A stretch of DNA of 64,000 nucleotides from Sycobia sp. Sy_11. Taxonomy: Eukaryota > Arthropoda > Insecta > Hymenoptera > Epichrysomallidae. Positions 11,243 through 45,005 of this stretch are shown here, one piece after another. The stretch covers positions 186,001-250,000 of the forward strand of contig JACCIC010000099.1 of assembly GCA_018907035.1 (NCBI GenBank), given 5' to 3'. The position numbers and the translations under genes were made by a program. Position 1 is the stretch's first letter, and every line of letters starts with the position of its first letter. The notes below the pieces were generated by a model, which was not told the DNA's origin, did not search any database, and saw only the letters and a list, made by a program, of their open reading frames with translations.

Positions 11243-12509
11243 TTAGGTTATCAAATATCTCCCTTCCGCTTTTTTGCTGTTCATTCAATGCTTTATAAAA
11301 CGTGTTATAGTGGTCGGATTTACTTCAAATATGCACCGTTTTGTTCGATAATCTGTTTCCATCTAGACGGCAACTTCATAATACCCCTCTCGTAGAAAGC
11401 CCTCTTCTTATTTGCGAAGAATTCGGACAGCCACTTTTCATAAGCTTCTTTTGAGTCCGACTTTACACCACCAAGGGCGATCGTCATGAATAGGAACAGG
11501 TGGTAATCATTTGGCGCTATATCCCGGCTATATGGTGGATGCGATAAAACCTCCTATCCGAACTCCCGTAGCTTCTGACGAGTTATCAACAAAGTGTGTG
11601 GTCTGGCGTTGTCCTGGTGAAATACTACACCCTTCCTGTTGGCAAATTGTGGACGCTTCTGGTTGATAGCCTGCCTCCAACGCTCCAGTTGTTCACAGTA
11701 GATGGTAGAATTAAGTATCTGGCCATATGGGAGCAGCTCATAGTGGATGAGTCCCTTCCAATTCCAAACACACAGCAAAACCTTCCTGGCCGTCAATCCC
11801 GACTTGGCCACTGTTTGGGACGGTCCACCGGCCCTGCACCACGATCGTTTTCGCTTGATATTGTCGTATATGATCCATTTTTCGTCGCCAGTCACCATCC
11901 GCTTCAAAAATGGGTCGAGTTCGTTCCGTTTCAGCAGCACATCGCAGGCGTTGAGTCGGGCCAGAAGGTTTTTTTGCGTCAAATCATGCGGCACCCAAAC
12001 ATCAAGTTTTTTTCTGTATCCAACCTTCTGCAGATGGTTTAAAATCGTTTGGTGACTAACTCTCATTTCCTAGACGATGTCACGAGATGCAAGATGCCGG
12101 TCTAACTCGATAAATTCCATGATTTGATCGGTATTCATCGTCACAAGTCTTCCGCCGGGTGGCTTATCCATAGTGTCGTTTTCCCCGGCTCTGAATCGTC
12201 GAAACCATTCCTCTGCGGTTCGAAGTGATAGCGTGCCATCTCCCAAAACACAATTAATCTCACAGAACGTTGCTCTAGCGGATTTGCCTTTGACGAAGGA
12301 AAACTTTAAAATAGCGCAAATTTCGGCATTAGTGAACTCCGTGTTTACACGTCTATAACTTTTGAACCCATAATATTATTCAAACTATTCATGCATAGCG
12401 TCGTTTTATACGTTATGTCAAGGCCTTTCAAATGATGTATAGTATTGCCAGTTACGAGCTCTGTAGCACTTTGTACATAGCCGCGAAAGGGAGATATTTG
12501 ACAACCTAA
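11243..12509 (-). mobile_element. Full-length mariner transposon (1,267 bp) with TIRs and TA duplication
   Basis: Terminal inverted repeats begin TTAGGTTATCAAATATCTCC at the left end, and the right end reads the same inward with one change (TTAGGTTGTC). TA lies outside both ends (11241-11242 and 12510-12511). The minus strand between them encodes a mariner transposase spoiled by two stop codons. The 1.27-kb length is the normal mariner size. The copy interrupts no recognisable gene. Confidence 0.93.
11420..12362 (-). pseudogene. Mariner transposase, two in-frame stops
   Basis: The N-terminal helix-turn-helix region (NAEICAILK..., WFRRFRAGEND) reads from about 12345. A TAG, probably from a Gln codon, interrupts it just before MRVSHQTILNHLQKVGY at 12066. 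The catalytic part keeps VTGDEKWI, then VFHQDNARPHT, then APNDYHLF, which gives D, D34D spacing. A second TAG, in the place of the usual Trp after LREFG, lies at 11551-11553. The first Met is unclear because the start region is also disturbed. The open piece 11554-12066 encodes 170 residues. Confidence 0.88.
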
Positions 12510-12539
12510 TATGTATCAATACTTTATTTTCGTATTTTA

Positions 12540-12700
12540 AATGAAATTCCGCGACGGTTTAGGTATTGGTGCCAACTGAAATTGAAGCAAAAACAAGGTC
12601 TGCGAGATAGCACCTTCTTGAACTGAACGTTGATATAGCACCTTTTTGAAGCGGTCGCTGAGATTACCTTTGTATATGGAAGCGACGAAAAGTATAATTT
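12540..12700. repeat. Possible Helitron relic
   Basis: Two short phrases match the Helitron at 33070-33175 in the same order and at similar spacing: gtattggtgccaactgaaat (compare gtactggtgccaactaaatt) and ggaagcgacgaaaagtata (compare agaagcgacgatatatta). Nothing else of the element is seen here. Confidence 0.3.
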
Positions 12701-13178
12701 TTACATATCTATGAATGTAAGGGATGGTTACTTAAAATCAGAAATTAGTGAATTAACATCAGAAGATGATGATTTTTATTTTATTGACTTGTAAATATAT
12801 GTGTAATTATATATATTTATATGATTTTATTATGCTTATGATTCTTTGTATTGTTGCGTTTACACTGAACTTTATGATGGTTATTGTTTGCATGATAGAG
12901 CTAATAGGTAAACATAATTGTCATTCATTGACTGATAGACACAAAATTGATTTTTTTATGTATTCTTATAAAAATATAAAATAATGTTTTCTATATATTT
13001 TCTATATTTCTGTAATATTGATAACACTAACTTACTGTAATGATATTATTATGGACAGTACCTGAAATACTTTCCTACGTAATTATATTTCAATAATAAT
13101 CATATATTGAATTATATATTATATTCTATTTTTATAACTTAATATAGAAATAAAACTACATATTTCTCTCTCTCTTTT

Positions 13179-13212
<34 letters not shown>

Positions 13213-13935
13213 ATTTCTCTCTTTCTCACTCTCTTTCTGCCTTCTCCCTCCCTCTCCCCTCTATCTCTGTCTCTTCCTCCCTTTCGATCCAACGACTGTC
13301 TCATTTGGGTATAGCAGCCCTACTCTCCTGCTAAGTACTAGTGTATAGAGCGATGGTTCTCTTATATTTATTCCCATATGTTCTATCCTCAGCATTTTAT
13401 TGCCAGACACCACCACTGGGTATTCTAGTTATCCGCCGTCTTTACCTTTTGTGACATAGGAAATGTAGAAATTGAATATTATAAAAATTTTAAGAGTTCA
13501 CTGAAGTATATAGTTTGTACTCAAAAAAAAATTTCTTAGATTCAAAAATATTTTTCAAAAAATTTCTAAGCGTCTAGTAGCATTTCTCTTTGAAAAACTA
13601 TAAAAACATGCAGCCTAAGAATTTATTTTTAGTTTTTACTTTAAGGCCTTTATAGACTATTTATATACGTATGGACTATAGTATTTTTTACTTGGATGAA
13701 GGATTACACACAGGAATGATGATGAAATGGTATTAGTTAACCAATGCAAGCTTTATCTACAAATTTAGTTATAATAGATATAATCATTACTTTATTCAAA
13801 AGACTTTTATAATATTTGATGAAATATGATTTATTGAAATAATATTCATTTTTTACAAAAATACCAGTTATAGACTAAATGTCACAGAAATTCAAATAAA
13901 ATTTTAATGTACTAATTTCAATAGTATTCAATCAT
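12700..13935. other. Noncoding flank downstream of the host protease gene
   Basis: AT-rich DNA with a pyrimidine microsatellite. A 72-codon frame at 12766-12984 is hydrophobic only through AT-rich codons and has no support as a gene. Confidence 0.5.
13164..13280. repeat. (CT)n and imperfect pyrimidine tract
   Basis: A CT dinucleotide run with interruptions (13164-13210) is followed by a looser C/T-rich stretch to about 13280. Confidence 0.9.
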
Positions 13936-36562
<22,627 letters not shown>

Positions 36563-36592
36563 TTTTAAATATTTTAACTAGAAGTAGATATC

Positions 36593-36596
<4 letters not shown>

Positions 36597-36644
<48 letters not shown>
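36597..36644. repeat. (AT)n microsatellite upstream of the protease homologue
   Basis: AT run of 48 bp that starts 35 bp beyond the start codon on the upstream side. Confidence 0.95.
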
Positions 36645-36645
<1 letters not shown>

Positions 36646-36649
36646 TGTA

Positions 36650-37889
36650 TATATTAATATATGATTAAATTGAAATTTATAACTTTTATCTGTCTAATTT
36701 TTATGAAATTTAATACTATACTGTCTTTTTACAATGATGTACATAGCAGTCTTACTTATATTCGTTTATTCATTGTTTTGTGTGACTATAAAATTGAAGC
36801 AGATAAGACGCTCTGTATAATACCATTAGATAATGTTTTAATGTGCGAATGAGAATCTATTTGTTCTATATTGTAATTAATAATAATTTACGGGAAAATT
36901 TCAGGAAAGAATTATGTATTCAATTATAACAGAATAAGTTCGGCAAAGTAAAAACAACTATTATTTATTTTCAGAATAGAAGCATAAAATCGAATATCAA
37001 AGTTCACTGTAGATCGCCTGTATGTACATACTATGCTAACGAGCGCTCGCTTATATAATATACAATCTCTTACAGTGAATTGATCAAGTACCTTCTCACG
37101 AACGATATCCTTACTGTGAACAGCTTAGTGAGCTATCAAGTGAAATAATACAACTTATATTTATAAGTAAATATTTAGACGTATGACACGAACCAAACAA
37201 ATAGTCTAATATACAATGCTACTAACATTCGCGAAACGCTGAAGTATACAATATATACCATACAAAATGTACATTTAATGACAATTTTAAATACGAGTCA
37301 AATATAAACTCTGAAGCTTAGGCTTGCTCTACGATCGAGAAAGAAGTTATTCTTTTGAGTTTTCTTATGACTTGGAACCGAAGTTGCGGTGCAGCATGAA
37401 TATAATTGGATCCAGAGTACCTACAGGATCCTATGTCTGGTAGCACACTGCATTCCATATGATATAAACATTATTAAATTGTAACAGAAGAAAGAAAACA
37501 AGGTGTTGGCAAATCAATAAAGTCCTTTTATTTAGCACATTATATTTTTATACGACGATTTTATCATACAATTTTTATGAATGATCTGGTAAAATTATAA
37601 GTCTTATCTTATCGCTTGTTTATCTTCTTTCGACTCTGTCTACTTTTTCGATAAGCTTTCTATAAGAAAAATTGTTACTTATATTCAAATTTCAAGTAAT
37701 TATAACTCACAGTGATTCCTAGAATTTTCTTTCAAATACCATAAGTTTGTTGTTCATAAAAGACCAACATCAACGCAATACACTGAGTTTACGAGATTAG
37801 AATTTCCAGCCACTTATCGTGTAGAAGACATAATTTTTCTTGTAGATACTTCTGTGACATATGCACGAAAATAACTCGGATATACTATT

Positions 37890-37890
<1 letters not shown>
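36650..37890. other. Upstream flank of the protease homologue, no gene seen
   Basis: AT-rich. A 63-codon frame at 36661-36852 has no family resemblance and lies where promoter or 5' UTR sequence of the minus-strand gene is expected. Confidence 0.45.
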
Positions 37891-37893
<3 letters not shown>

Positions 37894-37943
<50 letters not shown>

Positions 37944-38215
37944 ATTTATAGATGTAACTGCTCATATTAGCGGCTTGGTATCGGGAAGGAAAAATTATGT
38001 ATAAATATTAATATTCATTTAGGTCAATTGTTAATAATTTTTGCAGTACAGGCCAATGTCTGTTAGCCAATCAGGGCTCAGAGAAATGAGTCATTGCCCG
38101 CAAGCGAGGATGAAGGAGGACAAACGAAGGGAAACGAGGCGTAGTTGACCGAACACGACAAAGACCGGTAGTTGTTATTTTTTCTGTCCATTCTGAAAGC
38201 TCGCGGAACTGCTTA
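37894..38215. repeat. Interspersed repeat, copy A, next to an (AT)n tract
   Basis: After an (AT)n run (37894-37941), the segment around 37985-38050 matches 55058-55125: aattatgt-taaa, then cattt-gg, then gttaat-atttttgca, with ctgtccatt further on in both. Function and class are unknown. Confidence 0.5.
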
Positions 38216-38219
38216 CATA

Positions 38220-38803
38220 TTACGCGGACGAAGCAGAATCACTTGAAAGCAGTTCGTAGTATACGACACCCTTTTGGTCCCACCATATACAGATCATGAC
38301 CTTATTTACGTGAATATTTTGTTTTGGCGTCGATTGGGCGGACTCGCCGGGCTTTGTATACGATTCTCTGCATTTAAAGTTATGATAATAAATCCATTTG
38401 TCATCACGAGTTACAGTATGATACAAAAATGATTTACTTTTTATACCACTGCATAAAAATTTTGGACATAAAAAATCGCCATTTAACTTCTCTCGTCTTT
38501 AATTCGTACAACACCCAATTCCCAACCTTTTGAACGAATCTGAATGCTTTTAGTCGCAAGGAAACGACTTGTTGTGTAACGCCCAATGATTTCGCAAGTT
38601 CTTTTCACAGCGATTCTTACCCTGAACTTCAAAATTATCACTTTTTAACCATTTCAATCACTCGCGACATATCGATTTACCAAGAAATTTTACCCCATAA
38701 GCTTCCAAAAGCAAATGGTAGGCCTCAGCCACACTTTTCCTCATATGAAAGAATAGAATCAGCGCTTTCCGCAAATGACGTTTGTTTGTCTGCAAACTTG
38801 CCA
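38220..38803 (-). pseudogene. Mariner transposase fragment (N-terminal two thirds)
   Basis: Starts on the minus strand at about 38803 with MASLQTNKRHLRKALILFF, the usual mariner opening. After several breaks it reaches VTRDDKWIYYHN and VMICIWWDQKGVVYYELL, then stops at 38220. The second and third catalytic Asp are missing. The opening follows directly on a Ty3/Gypsy fragment. Confidence 0.75.
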
Positions 38804-38829
38804 TGATTTTACTCGATAAAATAAACGAC

Positions 38830-39360
38830 ACCGAAAGAAATGGTTAAATATAATGCTGCAAAATTGTTCATAGATAGACAACTTACAAGGTGAACCCGTT
38901 TTTTCACTATCACATTCCTAAGTAGTTTAAAATCGATGTGTACGTGCGGCATTTCATTCTTCTTTGGTACTGCCACTACCATACTTGCAAACTCTGAACT
39001 ACTAAGCACTAAAGAGGCTTCTTTTAACCACTCGTCGACTTGTTTATCAAGTATTGCCACTTTCTTTGATGCTAAGTACCAGAGGGCGTAGGCTATAAGT
39101 GTCTTATTCTTTAATAATATTTTCATATCTACCGATGCCTCGTCCGTTGTCAGTGGCTGGTAGCTCACAATCACCTCCTTGGTTTCCAATCTAATTGCCT
39201 TGCCTAGTCCTTGCAGAGAAATGCTAAGTGAGCTGGATTCTTCTCTTACGGCGTTGATGTCAGTAACTTCAGCCAGGGGTTTCATAATCGTTCTATCGCT
39301 CTCTCTAGAACTACTCTCACCACATTTCCGAGAGATTCATGAATCAGTACTCTCTCTTTG
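38830..39360 (-). pseudogene. Ty3/Gypsy reverse transcriptase fragment
   Basis: A 158-codon frame includes VDMKILLKNKTLI, QVDEWLKEASLVLSSSEFAS and VPKKNEMPHVHIDFKLLRNV, which align with the opening of Ty3/Gypsy RT (the EWL-EGII-PSSSEFASP and DYR-LN region). It ends before the catalytic core. It is unrelated in detail to the element at 16-26 kb. Confidence 0.7.
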
Positions 39361-39491
39361 ATGAAGGTGATCGGCACACTAACGTAGTCTCAAGTAGTCT
39401 TTTGCTACATCTGCACGCTTCCAAAACCGTGGAGATTTCCTTAGTGTTCGCTGATTTCGATGTTTTCTTTCAGTTGCGTTCTCGTCTCATT

Positions 39492-40620
39492 CTATAAATC
39501 TTTTCTCATAATATTCAGTTCTACGCCCTCCAATGGTATCCTGCGAATGATCCCATTGATATATCTATTACCGATCTTGACTGATTCACTACCCTTCCAC
39601 TGCCTGGACCATCCCTCTTCTTGCAGCCTCTCTTGAAAAGTGTCCGGGCTACTATCATTTGTAGCATATAATGCCTTGCTGTTTTGTGAGCAGTACTTTT
39701 CCATATAGCCGTGATTCCCGCAGGGAAAATATCGTCCCAATTTTTGTCACCGGCCGTTACTTTCAAGCGGCATTGAGGATCACCGCGGAGCTTCTTCTTT
39801 CTATCCGTATCGATTCTGTTGAGATGGTATCCCTGACATCTCGAACGTACAACTGCTATAAATAGCTATAGCGACCTTTATTTCTTCAAAATTGTGGTAC
39901 GCATACAGAGTAACGTAGATGCTCCTCAACTGCTAATTGTCCTCATATGGAGAACATATTGGTCCAGTGGTTTTTTTTCGTTCTGGTCTTCCCCGACTAA
40001 GTTTTTGCAATACGCAGTATGCTTCTAGCTCGTATTTGTACATGCTTCTTAGACGCTGCTTGCCTTCTTCCTACTTCTCTATTGAGCTCGTAAGCGCACA
40101 CTTAGCCGAAATATACTTCCTACTCAGTCCAGTGGTTTATGGCGACCACCTCGTTGATCATAACAATTCAAGCAGTTACAAGCTGCGTATCGAGTTAACC
40201 GGAAAAGTTGGGTAAGGCATCAGTTCCTATTTGAATGCGACTGACGATCGGCTTGATTTCTCTTGGTGTAGTGAGGCCAACAGCTACTGAATAAGGCTTT
40301 GGTCTACATCGTCGATCTATAGTAGCTACAGTAGGAGCACAGTTTGAGTTTCAAAGTATTGAGATGGCGGCTGATATAGTGGCGTGTTTTGAAACTGTCT
40401 CGGTTGGTTTCCTCCTACTGCATTTGCTTGTGCACGCAACGCTATATCTGTGGCCCAAATCTCCTGACTTCTGGCTATATACTGTTGATTGCTTGTGGCT
40501 TGTAAATGTCACATCTATTTCTGTAAACGTTTCAATTCTTTTCAGTGCCACCTTTCATCCAATTATCTTACCACTTTTGCTCGGCAGTTGAGCTTCTTCT
40601 TTGTTACCGTGATGCCTCCA
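39492..40620 (-). pseudogene. Probable gag-protease remnant of the same Ty3/Gypsy fragment
   Basis: The base composition is GC-richer than its surroundings, as in former coding DNA. A short frame at 39492-39740 has FPCGNHGYMEKYC, reminiscent of a decayed CCHC knuckle. Beyond 39900 I see no motif. It is placed here because it lies just 5' of the RT fragment on the same strand. Confidence 0.4.
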
Positions 40621-41269
40621 GCCGCTACACTACCATTAATTTATTAAATGCCTAATGATATAAGTGATAAATACAAATATACAAGTTAAATTATACTCAA
40701 ATTAATAAATCTTTATCTCTTACTATCTATAACGACCTTGAGTAGGATTTTTATTGTAGTCTTATTTTTCACTAATAGATAATTCATTTCTCCATTGAAC
40801 AAAATGAGTATGTTTAAAATAAACACAAATATAGCATATAATTTAGTAAGGTGAAATTATAAAGGATAAGTGTGTAGAGTATAAAAGAAAAACCAAATTA
40901 TAATTCAAATAAAATCATTTAATTAAGAAAATAAACTAACATATCGAATGCATAAAACATCCCAACTATACATACGGGAAAAGCCGTGAATGTATACAAA
41001 ATTTTATAATAATTAAAATAAAAATGGAATTATAATATCTTGATACATATTTATCACTACAGATCGTATAAAACTGTGGATGTAAAAAAAGAGTAAAAAG
41101 TGTAAAAATGGACATTCAAAAGAAATGCAAAATTCTTACCAGCTGACGCTTGCACACAAGGATCACAAGGATCACAAGGTTCAAGAAGAATGTGTAGTCT
41201 ACATCACATACACATACATACACCGCAGATCTGACTTTTCGAAAACGCTGCGATGTCGCTAATTGCCGA

Positions 41270-42235
41270 TCAGAGGCAGAGGAGAATGGCAACACCTTGA
41301 GGCGTGAACCGCCTCGCATAGCGTAGTAGATAGCCCGGCGAATCGGTATACTGATTAGTCAATGCGTGTTTTATCGATGAATATAAATGGTAGTCGGAAG
41401 GAGCCAAGTTCGATGAATAAGACGTCTGGGGTAGCAGTTTCCAACGAAGTGCGTTCATTGAATCTTGATCAAATTTTTCTTTGTGCACAAGTGAATTGTC
41501 GTGGAGCAAAATTAGCTTACCATGTCATCTGTCCCATTTTGGTCGTTTTTCGATTAATACATCGTTCAAATTGATCATTTTCATAGCTATCAAGAGTAAC
41601 TATTCCAGAGGATTTTAATGATTCGTGATACACCATGGCACCCTAATCCCACTAAACAGACAGAATTGCCTTCTTGCCGCATCGATCTGCTTTTGCAAGT
41701 CGATACTGATAATTGTCTTGGATTAACCCATAATTTTTTCTGTTTATGATTGTTAAAATAGATTCATTTTTCATCCCCAGTAATAATTCGCTGCAAAATT
41801 GATTTTCTTTTGTGTCTTTGAAGTAAAATTTCACAAGTGTTTTTTCGATTCTCCATCTGCCTTTCATTCAATTCACGTGGAACTTATTTTACACTCATTT
41901 GGATTTTCTCAAACCTTTTAAATGGTCAGCAATTATTTGTTGTGCAGCGTTTAATAACTCTGCCATTTGCTTTTGACTCAAAGTGTCACTTTTATCTACT
42001 ATTGTTTTCAATTCAGCATCTTCAAACTTTTTTGGTAGTCTTCCACTTTCTTCATTTCTCACATCAAGATTATTATTTCTACAAATATCTTTTGCATATT
42101 GCAAGATCATCATAGCCTCTATACGATCATAGCCTCTACAAGAATTCGCTATAATTCTGCAGGACTTTTCTTCAAATGAAAACAAAAAGGTAATGCTTCT
42201 CCTAAATCACTTTTTGGTACAAAATTCGACATTTT
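41270..42235 (-). pseudogene. Decayed mariner transposase
   Basis: The minus strand begins MSNFVPKSDLGEALPFCFHLKKSPAEL at 42235, then breaks. It continues with SGRLPKKFEDAELKTIVDK, LLGMKNESILTIINRK, a RCGKKAILSV piece, LLHDNSLVHKEKF and YSSNLAPSDYHLY. These are successive mariner segments in order, spoiled by stops and indels. Terminal inverted repeats were not identified. Confidence 0.8.
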
Positions 42236-42239
42236 TAAT

Positions 42240-43935
42240 AGGAAGAAAAAATATGACATTGTTTGTTCAATGACTTGATGTATACTAAATATATTTGACA
42301 GTTGTTATAGCAAGCAATCAAACAAAAATTAAGGCTTGTTCACAACAAATGTTTCTTATAGAGACATTTGTATCTTGACGCTTACTTCTTACCGGTACGT
42401 CTGTGTAGTGTTTTATATCTGCAAATAATACAAAAAAACTTTTTTGATTCTGGTTTTTTCAATGCCGCCTACAAGGCTGTTTTAAACAATCTTGTTAATT
42501 GCTCGTACAAACCATTCATATAAGAAGATAAATCGATTGGATTAAATATCCATTTTATGTTGCTCTAAGTATACTCTTGGTACACAAACATACTTACGTT
42601 ACCATTTCATTGATAAAGTCTATATCATACTTTAAAATTTATTGTGTTATCATTATCAACATACAAAATCTTATTATTAAATAATAATGCACTACCTGTT
42701 CTAAAAGCGTAAATATGTTATGTCACTATAGTTGAATCTTTTCTTTAAAAATTAGAAACGAACTATTTTTTTCAATTAATTGAGGATTGATGAAATCAAA
42801 TAAAATTAAAATACTTTATGAAATTTTGTGCTATTCTTTATAAGTATTTTTGCAAAGTATACATGCTTTTCTAAAAGACGAGGGAACACTGAAAATGACC
42901 ATTATATAGGGAAAGCTATCTCTGTTTTAACTTCGTAAACAGTGATTAAAATCCCTGAAACTAAGCAGACAGATAGTCGTTTGAGTATTTAGATGATTAA
43001 TGAGATTTTAAGCATTGATAAAATATCAAAAAAATTTTGCGTGGTAAAATAAATGAGAAATTTCTGAACTTATTGAAAAATAATTCATGGATCTATCTTG
43101 TGAAATCAGAAAATAAATAATATGTCACTCTGCCATGAGCTCTTACAAATATACATGAAACCATAATTAGTTCGGTTATTAATAATTTGCTATGTTACCT
43201 TACTTATTGATCCTTTTAAAACGTAATTAGTTTGTTTGAGAAACAATTCTCTGTGCTTCGTAGAACCATAATTATCCGTCATATCGGAAAGTCTTAATTT
43301 TTCAACGTTGTTTTTAAACACAAAAACAAGTTTCCGCCGTAATAAGTTTCCGCCGTTTTGAAAAGATGGTGCCACCGATAAGATAACATCGAAATTGTCA
43401 GCAGTAAAAAGTCATATAGTATGTGTTGACATCTGAAAACAGTATAACCTTTTAATACCTCTGACTTTTAGATAACATCTAAATTATAAACAGTTGATCG
43501 AAAAACCATTAGTCAGTTTTGACTAATAAACGTTCTGAAGAACATTTTTTCAAAAAGTTCTTATAACAGGATCGCTCTAAAAAGGTGCTCACGAAGAATC
43601 TCAGTGAACTATGTTTAAAAAAAACCATACGCTTTACAAGACTCGATTATATTTCTGAATTATTTGATATACATATTGAATCTTCTAGATAATGTGAAGT
43701 TTAATATAACACCAAGATTCTTTTTTTTTTTTGATTTATGCAATTTGAATTCTCAAAAGGGAATTATTTAGCTATATTGAAAAATACATTTTATACATAT
43801 AGATTTTATATACAAAGACTGCAATCCTTAAAATATTTTAGTAATGTGTTACATACTTTCGTAGTAGATTTACAGAGAATCATATAGCTTCTAAGTGGCA
43901 GTTGAAATTTTTGTTTAATTAAGTTATTCAGAAAA
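42240..43935. other. No gene recognised
   Basis: AT-rich. A 61-codon minus frame at 43190-43375 ends at an AAG|GTAAC donor-like site but has no family resemblance and no matching acceptor that I can support. Confidence 0.4.
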
Positions 43936-43949
43936 TTTATACGCAGATA

Positions 43950-44450
43950 TTATATATTGGACATTGCCAAAGTATGTGTTCTAAATTTTTTTACATATTC
44001 ATTATCGCTGCAATTCCAATAAGTATACCAGGGCTTCCGCTTATTGTTATGGTAATAATTAAAATATTTAATTCCCTTTTGTCTACCCGTTTCTTCTAAT
44101 ATTTTGTTAGTATGATCATTAGACAAACTATTGAACGATTCTCGCAAATCTGTAAATGATATTTTGCAACATTGATCCGGTTCAGACCATGAAGCTTCCT
44201 TTGCTAATTTATCTGCTTCTTTGTCTATTATGCCTCTATGAGATGAAACCCAGTATATTTCTATTTTTAGCCTCTGATAATTTCTGAAATTTCTTAATTT
44301 TCTTCTTAATTTCGTAGAGATATGGAATTATTTGGATGCCGTTTTTATTTTCATTTAATGATAGTATCACACTGTATGTAAAGATAATATAGTTGTAAAG
44401 CTGCATGTTAGAGCAATTACCATAGCATATAAAAGCGCGATACACTCAGC
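43950..44450 (-). pseudogene. LINE RNase H remnant
   Basis: Broken frames contain a TAECIALLYAMVIAL-like start (about 44420-44460), FISSHRGIIDKEADKLAKEAS (about 44180-44240) and a C-terminal HTLAMSNI tail. The order and the GI-DKEADKLAK motif are those of RNase H in LINEs of the I group. Confidence 0.7.
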
Positions 44451-45005
44451 CGTAAAAATTGACGCAGTTTTATATGTACTTATTTTGACATATTTATCTA
44501 GGAAACCAAAAAATTGAAGAACTTCTTACATTTTTCGAATATTTTAATTTACTCCGATCTGTGTATATTGCTATCGAGTTTTTCTGTTCTAATAAATCAT
44601 ATAATAGTTGTGGGGTCTGAAACGTTCATCGAGTTTAATCCAAAATCTGCATTAACATGGATTGTATAAGATAAAATATCATAATGATGTAAAAATGGTT
44701 AGTATTTCATTTCAGAAATTATTTGTTCTAAATAATTTGGTATTTCTTGCAGACATATCGAAAAGATTCTTTTGCGAGAATCGCTGAGATGATTTAATCT
44801 GAGGCTCTTTTTAAAATTTATTACATTTTTATAAATTAGTAGTTCTTTGTGTGAATATATTTTATTGTGTGAATATATATTATATAGCAAGAAGTTAATA
44901 ACTTTGTTCGCTACTCTAAAAATGTATATTTAGACTCCGATAGGAATATATTAACAGGTGTAGTAATTCTGTAGCCAAGTGCTAAGCATACATCTGCATA
45001 TTGTA

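Noticed and set aside
12766..12984. 72-codon membrane-protein-like frame
   Set aside because: Hydrophobicity follows from T-rich codons; no signal of selection or family.
40351..40591. 66-codon (minus) and 75-codon (plus) frames as genes
   Set aside because: They overlap on opposite strands, carry no motif, and lie in GC-richer DNA best explained as retrotransposon remnant.
43190..43375. Host exon with a donor at AAG|GTAAC
   Set aside because: No recognisable domain, no supported acceptor, and an AT-rich setting among decayed transposons.
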